IMG/VR virus record: IMGVR_UViG_3300019458_000081
Location: 1-25,794 of that record
Reading direction: 5' to 3' (one strand)
Length of the DNA stretch: 25,794 nt
DNA from: a virus
In this document: positions 22,891-25,794 of the stretch, piece by piece
Numbering within the stretch: the first letter of the stretch is position 1
How the letters are laid out: each line of letters opens with the position of its first letter
Made by a program: the position numbers and the translations under genes
The notes under the pieces: model-generated
Seen by the model: the letters and a program-made list of their open reading frames with translations, nothing else
The model's database searches: none
What the model was told of the DNA's origin: nothing

Positions 22891-23193
22891 GTGCAGATTA
22901 AGCTAAGTGAACAATCGGTTACGAACATTGTTTTGTTCATTGTGGCTTATTTAATTGCAGGAACGGCATTTGTAATCAATATGCACAATCGTGTAAATGA
23001 TAATAGTATTAGGTTTGGATTCATTAATGAATCTGTTATCAAAGTTGTTAATAATTTAGATTCAATTAGGCAATCGACACATGATGGTAATACTCAGATT
23101 CAGATTTTGAATACTAAATTTGAAAGTTTTATGCGTATTCAAGCTGAATTTAGGGATGATGTAAAAGCTCAATTAAAGGATCTTAAAAAATAG
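22891..23193 (+). CDS. Small single-span membrane protein with coiled-coil tail
   Basis: 100 aa. GTG start at 22891 with GAGG at 22880-22883; the upstream ATG at 22889 is out of frame and short. Residues about 11-31 (TNIVLFIVAYLIAGTAFVINM) form one transmembrane segment; the rest is a charged amphipathic helix (NNLDSIRQST, TQIQILNTKFESFMRIQ, FRDDVKAQLKDLKK). This topology fits holin-like, spanin-like or membrane-anchored accessory proteins, but its place between capsid and neck genes does not favour lysis. No lysin gene is visible nearby. Function unresolved. Confidence 0.65.
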   Translation: MQIKLSEQSVTNIVLFIVAYLIAGTAFVINMHNRVNDNSIRFGFINESVIKVVNNLDSIRQSTHDGNTQIQILNTKFESFMRIQAEFRDDVKAQLKDLKK

Positions 23194-23200
23194 GTGTTAT

Positions 23201-23773
23201 ATGTTAACTAATCAATTGAGCTTTATAAGAAAAACTATTTATCAACTCAAAAGGAGATATGGATTTCCTCTTGATTTATATGCAATTGACTTTGGTAATA
23301 TGAAAATTGATAGAGGAACTGGTCAAAAAGAAGTCCCTAAGATAAAGTACCATATAAATAGAGCAATAGTAATCCCGAATCAACTTGCTCGGAAATTTGC
23401 ATATGATTTAGCATACTTAGCTGGTGCAACACAACATTTCACTTATGGTGCTTTTTTTGATGAAGATCAAAAAACAATAATAATAGATATTAAAGACTTA
23501 CCAAAGAATTTGAAGTTAACTCAAAATAATTTTATAATATATGATCATAAAAGATTTCAAATCAAAATCATAATGGAAGCTGAGCATAAGCAAGCATATA
23601 TGATTATAATGACACATGCTCCAGGTGCAAGTCCATTTGAAATACATACTTTATTAACAATCCAGAAATTTAAACCAGAACAACAAGCAATTGGTAATTT
23701 GGTAATTGAAGTAAATCTTTCATTTGATTCTGTTAATAATATAGAATTGGAAGATGAACTTATACCTCCATAG
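23201..23773 (+). CDS. Neck or head-closure protein (candidate)
   Basis: 190 aa with AGGTG before ATG 23201. No firm family match from sequence alone. The N-terminus is basic and helical (IRKTIYQLKRRYGFPLDLYAI); the middle is beta-rich (GAFFDEDQKTIIIDIKDLP, NFIIYDHKRFQIKIIMEAE, QAYMIIMTHAPGA), a pattern typical of head-tail stopper proteins with a beta-barrel carrying an extended N-terminal helix. The tail (IEVNLSFDSVNNIELEDELIPP) echoes the FDSxxxI repeats of the fibre block. Position, between capsid and tail tube genes, supports a connector role. Confidence 0.55.
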   Translation: MLTNQLSFIRKTIYQLKRRYGFPLDLYAIDFGNMKIDRGTGQKEVPKIKYHINRAIVIPNQLARKFAYDLAYLAGATQHFTYGAFFDEDQKTIIIDIKDLPKNLKLTQNNFIIYDHKRFQIKIIMEAEHKQAYMIIMTHAPGASPFEIHTLLTIQKFKPEQQAIGNLVIEVNLSFDSVNNIELEDELIPP

Positions 23774-23782
23774 TGGTGTGAA

Positions 23783-24265
23783 ATGATAAATCCTAATTGG
23801 CCTCGTTGGGTATTTGCTTCTGTCTCAAAGCATTTTATAGATATTATTGAAGCAACAGATACTAAAGTATATGTAGAAGGTGATGATAGAAATACAAATG
23901 AATTCAAGACTTTTATAGAATTTCGAATGGATGGGCCAACTGAGAAACGTCTTACCAAGATAGAGTCTGATCTTAGAATTGAAATTAGTCTGCTTGTTAC
24001 CACTATGAAAGATGACAAGGATGCCCATATTCTTGAGAGGTATATAGGTAATGCTTCTCTTGGTTTTACAACCGGTATTAGTGTATTTAGGTTTGGTGAC
24101 AGTCCTGATCCCGAGAATCCTTTATTTGAAGGTTGCTTAACTTTAGAGACAGAATCAAAACGCGCGTTAATCATTTCCAAATTTGGATTGGTGCAAACAG
24201 ATTTACCTGTATTGCAAGCAACTTTAAATGCTTTTTACTCAGGTAGATTTGTTAATAAACCATAA
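23783..24265 (+). CDS. Tail terminator/completion protein (candidate)
   Basis: 160 aa with GGTGTG before ATG 23783. Alpha/beta pattern: WPRWVFASVSKHFIDIIEA, then FKTFIEFRMDGPTEKRL, LRIEISLLVTTM, HILERYIGNASLGF and LFEGCLTLETESKRALI. This suits the small alpha/beta fold of siphovirus tail terminators, which cap the tail tube. It lies one gene before the tail tube gene, the canonical place for a terminator. The assignment rests mostly on position and size. Confidence 0.55.
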   Translation: MINPNWPRWVFASVSKHFIDIIEATDTKVYVEGDDRNTNEFKTFIEFRMDGPTEKRLTKIESDLRIEISLLVTTMKDDKDAHILERYIGNASLGFTTGISVFRFGDSPDPENPLFEGCLTLETESKRALIISKFGLVQTDLPVLQATLNAFYSGRFVNKP

Positions 24266-24276
24266 GGGAGAAGTTA

Positions 24277-24999
24277 ATGGCTGTCATTGATATGAAAAAC
24301 GTGAATTTTTTATTGGAAGATGGATATTCCGGGCCTGGTGGGACACCAGCAATTAATAATGGCGGTGGTTATAGCACTGGTGCAACTACCATTACAGTTG
24401 ATGGATTTACTGGAGCAGTTGCAAATGGTGATCGATTTACTATATTTGGTGAAACAGGTACTCCTGAGCATTCTGTTACTTCTCATATTGAAACATTAGG
24501 GAATACTACTAGTATAACATTTACACCTGCATTAGTTAGTTCTGTTGCAGATGATGCTGCCCTTACTATATTACCACATCAACTTGATGCTAAAGTCGGT
24601 GAAGGTAATTTAACTTATGATGAAAAACGAACTTTCAAATACTTCTTAGATCGTGGGCGTCTTGATACCGTTCGTGAAGAAGATGAACAACCTATGGATG
24701 TTAAATTTGATTTTAATTGGGAGTTTTTAAAGTCTAGTACAGGGGAGCCTATAACTATTGAAGAATTCATGAAGAGAGAAGGCCCTGCGGCAGATTTTGT
24801 TACATCTGGGGATGATGTTTGTGAACCATATGCAGTTGATATAAAATTAGTTAATGAACCGGGTGGTAGTTGCGGGGACTCTGAAACTATTATTTTGCCA
24901 GAATTTAGATGGGAAAGTTTGGCACATGATGCTAAGGCAGGTACGGTATCTATTACTGGTAAATGTAATACTACTCGTGCTATTTTGAGTCGAGGCTAA
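24277..24999 (+). CDS. Major tail tube protein
   Basis: 240 aa, preceded by AAGGGAGAAG. Immediately followed by the tail assembly chaperone, as expected for a tube gene. Residues about 31-104 (ATTITVDGFTGAVANGDRF ... HSVTSHIETLGNTTSITF ... LTILPHQ) form a beta module also inserted in the capsid protein. The rest has tube-like beta content: VGEGNLTYDEKRTFKYFLDRG, MDVKFDFNWEFL, AVDIKLVNEPGG and IILPEFRWESLAHDAKAGTVSITGKC. It should polymerise as hexameric rings around the tape measure. No sheath gene is adjacent, fitting a non-contractile tail. Confidence 0.72.
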   Translation: MAVIDMKNVNFLLEDGYSGPGGTPAINNGGGYSTGATTITVDGFTGAVANGDRFTIFGETGTPEHSVTSHIETLGNTTSITFTPALVSSVADDAALTILPHQLDAKVGEGNLTYDEKRTFKYFLDRGRLDTVREEDEQPMDVKFDFNWEFLKSSTGEPITIEEFMKREGPAADFVTSGDDVCEPYAVDIKLVNEPGGSCGDSETIILPEFRWESLAHDAKAGTVSITGKCNTTRAILSRG

Positions 25000-25003
25000 T
25001 ATT

Positions 25004-25044
25004 TAGGTGCTCCATTAATCGAATTAATGGAGCACCTATATTTT
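25004..25044 (+). terminator. Intrinsic terminator between tube and chaperone genes
   Basis: A perfect 16-bp stem, 25004-25019 with 25023-25038, loop CGA, followed by TATTTTGATTTT. Positioned right after the tail tube stop (24999). Partial termination here would make tube protein more abundant than the chaperone. Confidence 0.75.
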
Positions 25045-25061
25045 GATTTTGAGGAAATTAA

Positions 25062-25598
25062 ATGAAAATTTTTGGAAAGCAACTTAAAGGTCCTAATGTT
25101 GAGTCTGTCTATATTCCACGTGGCGATGATATTATAGAAATCAAAGCTCAAGCAATCTTAGATGACAGTGAGTTCAATAAAATTTGCCCGCAACCAATAC
25201 CTCCTAAGAAGATGATTCCTAGGCAGGGCGCTGTTCCTGATTTAGATGACAAATTTTATAAATCTTCTTTAGATGATTATGCTAAGAAGCGGTCTTCTTG
25301 GATATTTATTAAATCTCTTGAAGTTACTCCTGGTCTTGAATGGGAAAAAGTAAAATTAACTGATCCCAATACTTGGAATTTATATAGAGAAGAATTAATT
25401 GACTCTGGTTTTAGTACAAATGAAATAAATATTATTTGGAATTGTGTATTGGCTGCAAATGCTTTGGATGATAATAAGCTTGAAGAAGCTAGGAAACGTT
25501 TTTTAGCTATGCGCCAAATGAGGGAAGGCAACTTGTACTCCCAAGAGGCAGAACCACTCAATACTCAATCTGGCGTGCTTGTGAACGGATCGGTATAA
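25062..25598 (+). CDS. Tail assembly chaperone, short form (G-like)
   Basis: 178 aa with GAGGAAA upstream of ATG 25062. N-terminal beta part (VESVYIPRGDDIIEIKAQAI), then IFIKSLEVTPGLEWEKVKL and a helical C-terminal half (EELIDSGFSTNEINIIWNCVLAANALDDNKLEEARKRFLAM). The pattern and position between tube and (expected) tape measure fit the siphovirus tail assembly chaperone, which guides the tape measure during tail assembly. It has a longer frameshifted form, described separately. Confidence 0.75.
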   Translation: MKIFGKQLKGPNVESVYIPRGDDIIEIKAQAILDDSEFNKICPQPIPPKKMIPRQGAVPDLDDKFYKSSLDDYAKKRSSWIFIKSLEVTPGLEWEKVKLTDPNTWNLYREELIDSGFSTNEINIIWNCVLAANALDDNKLEEARKRFLAMRQMREGNLYSQEAEPLNTQSGVLVNGSV

Positions 25599-25741
25599 GA
25601 CCTCCTGGCATTGATTTCGAATCATTTGATGAATTAAATGTTATGGCTCAGGCTCTTGTTTTGGGATATCATCAAATAAGGGAGTTGGAGGAGTATCATT
25701 TACAAGCACAATTAGCGAAATTTGGGGCACTTAGAATATGA
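25062..25741 (+). CDS. Tail assembly chaperone, -1 frameshift product (GT-like)
   Basis: Proposed join(25062..25505, 25505..25741), 226 aa. At 25499-25505 the zero frame reads cgT TTT TTA, a classic X XXY YYZ slippery heptamer. The -1 frame is open from there to TGA 25739-25741 and encodes SIWRACERIGIRPPGIDF ... FDELNVMAQALVLGYHQIRELEE, which matches the typical C-terminal extension of such chaperones (W..C, G.RPPG and QIRE.EE). The zero-frame tail after the heptamer is short and ordinary. Extension of G into GT at low frequency is known for lambda-like tails; the rate here cannot be inferred. Confidence 0.8.
25499..25505 (+). promoter_or_regulatory. Programmed -1 frameshift slippery site
   Basis: TTTTTTA read as T TTT TTA in the zero frame (codons CGT, TTT, TTA). 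Both tRNAs can re-pair in the -1 frame. No strong downstream stem was identified by eye within about 20 nt, so the stimulator, if any, is unidentified. Confidence 0.7.
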
Positions 25742-25743
25742 GG

Positions 25744-25780
25744 ATAGCCCGGTTGATTTGAAATCAATCGGGCTATTTTC
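25744..25780 (+). terminator. Intrinsic terminator after the chaperone genes
   Basis: A 13-bp stem (25744-25756 with 25764-25776, one G-U pair), loop TTTGAAA, then TTTTC. It follows the frameshift ORF's stop by 2 nt. GGGGAG at 25786-25791 looks like the ribosome binding site of the next gene, whose start is outside the window; the tape measure gene would be expected there. Confidence 0.8.
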
Positions 25781-25794
25781 ATATTGGGGAGTGA

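Noticed and set aside
23557-24180. 207-codon open frame on the minus strand
   Set aside because: It lies antisense over the two neck/tail-completion genes, both of which have ribosome binding sites and fit the operon; its protein is Ser/Ile rich with no recognisable family.
25643-25741. Independent small gene starting at ATG 25643
   Set aside because: No Shine-Dalgarno; the similarity to chaperone extensions starts well upstream, so the -1 frameshift explanation is better.

Overview
The window is about 25.8 kb of an AT-rich tailed double-stranded DNA phage (or prophage) genome. Every convincing gene is on the + strand, tightly packed, often with TAATG or ATGA start/stop overlaps. It is a virion morphogenesis block: a GpA-type large terminase, a portal, a long run of tail-fibre/adhesin-like genes, a head adaptor, scaffold, P22-like major capsid protein, two neck or tail-completion candidates, a tail tube protein and a frameshifted tail assembly chaperone. 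A tube gene followed by a G/GT-type chaperone, with no sheath gene visible, suggests a long non-contractile tail. The host cannot be read directly. The secreted c-type cytochrome and the Val/Gln/Pro repeat protein at the left end resemble proteins common in Planctomycetota, so such a host is possible but only a weak inference.

Layout. 1-900: two overlapping 'moron'-type genes for exported proteins (cytochrome c, repeat protein). 913-4396: hairpin, terminase, portal. 4402-19654: about 15 kb of surface and fibre genes built from recurring modules (ConA-like lectin domains, RxTQ/VEVL repeats, beta-strand repeats around 'FDAIS' and 'EPSIxF', an 'ADRV..GTKDVF' fibre adaptor, YadA-like NVAIG repeats, an S74-type chaperone), plus small connector genes. 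This block sits between portal and scaffold, where most phages carry none or few fibre genes. 19664-22831: scaffold and capsid. 22838-25794: membrane protein, neck/tail completion candidates, tail tube, tail assembly chaperone and hairpin terminators.

Two group I introns are present. The first (10410-10679) is an ORF-less 270-nt intron in a small virion gene; its exon 2 encodes only the last ten residues, and an independent HNH endonuclease gene starts 54 nt later. The second (about 20574-21513) interrupts the major capsid gene near codon 28 and carries a double-motif LAGLIDADG endonuclease whose reading frame overlaps the catalytic core. The introns share P4, P7, P8, P9 and 3'-end elements, so they look related, yet they are paired with unrelated endonucleases. 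The capsid gene must therefore be read as a join starting at 20491, not at the first ATG of the large exon.

Other points: a -1 frameshift at T TTT TTA in the chaperone gene, a hairpin that buries the terminase ribosome binding site, and a beta-rich module shared by the capsid and tail tube proteins. No tRNA, CRISPR, IS element, integrase, lysis enzyme or replication gene was seen.
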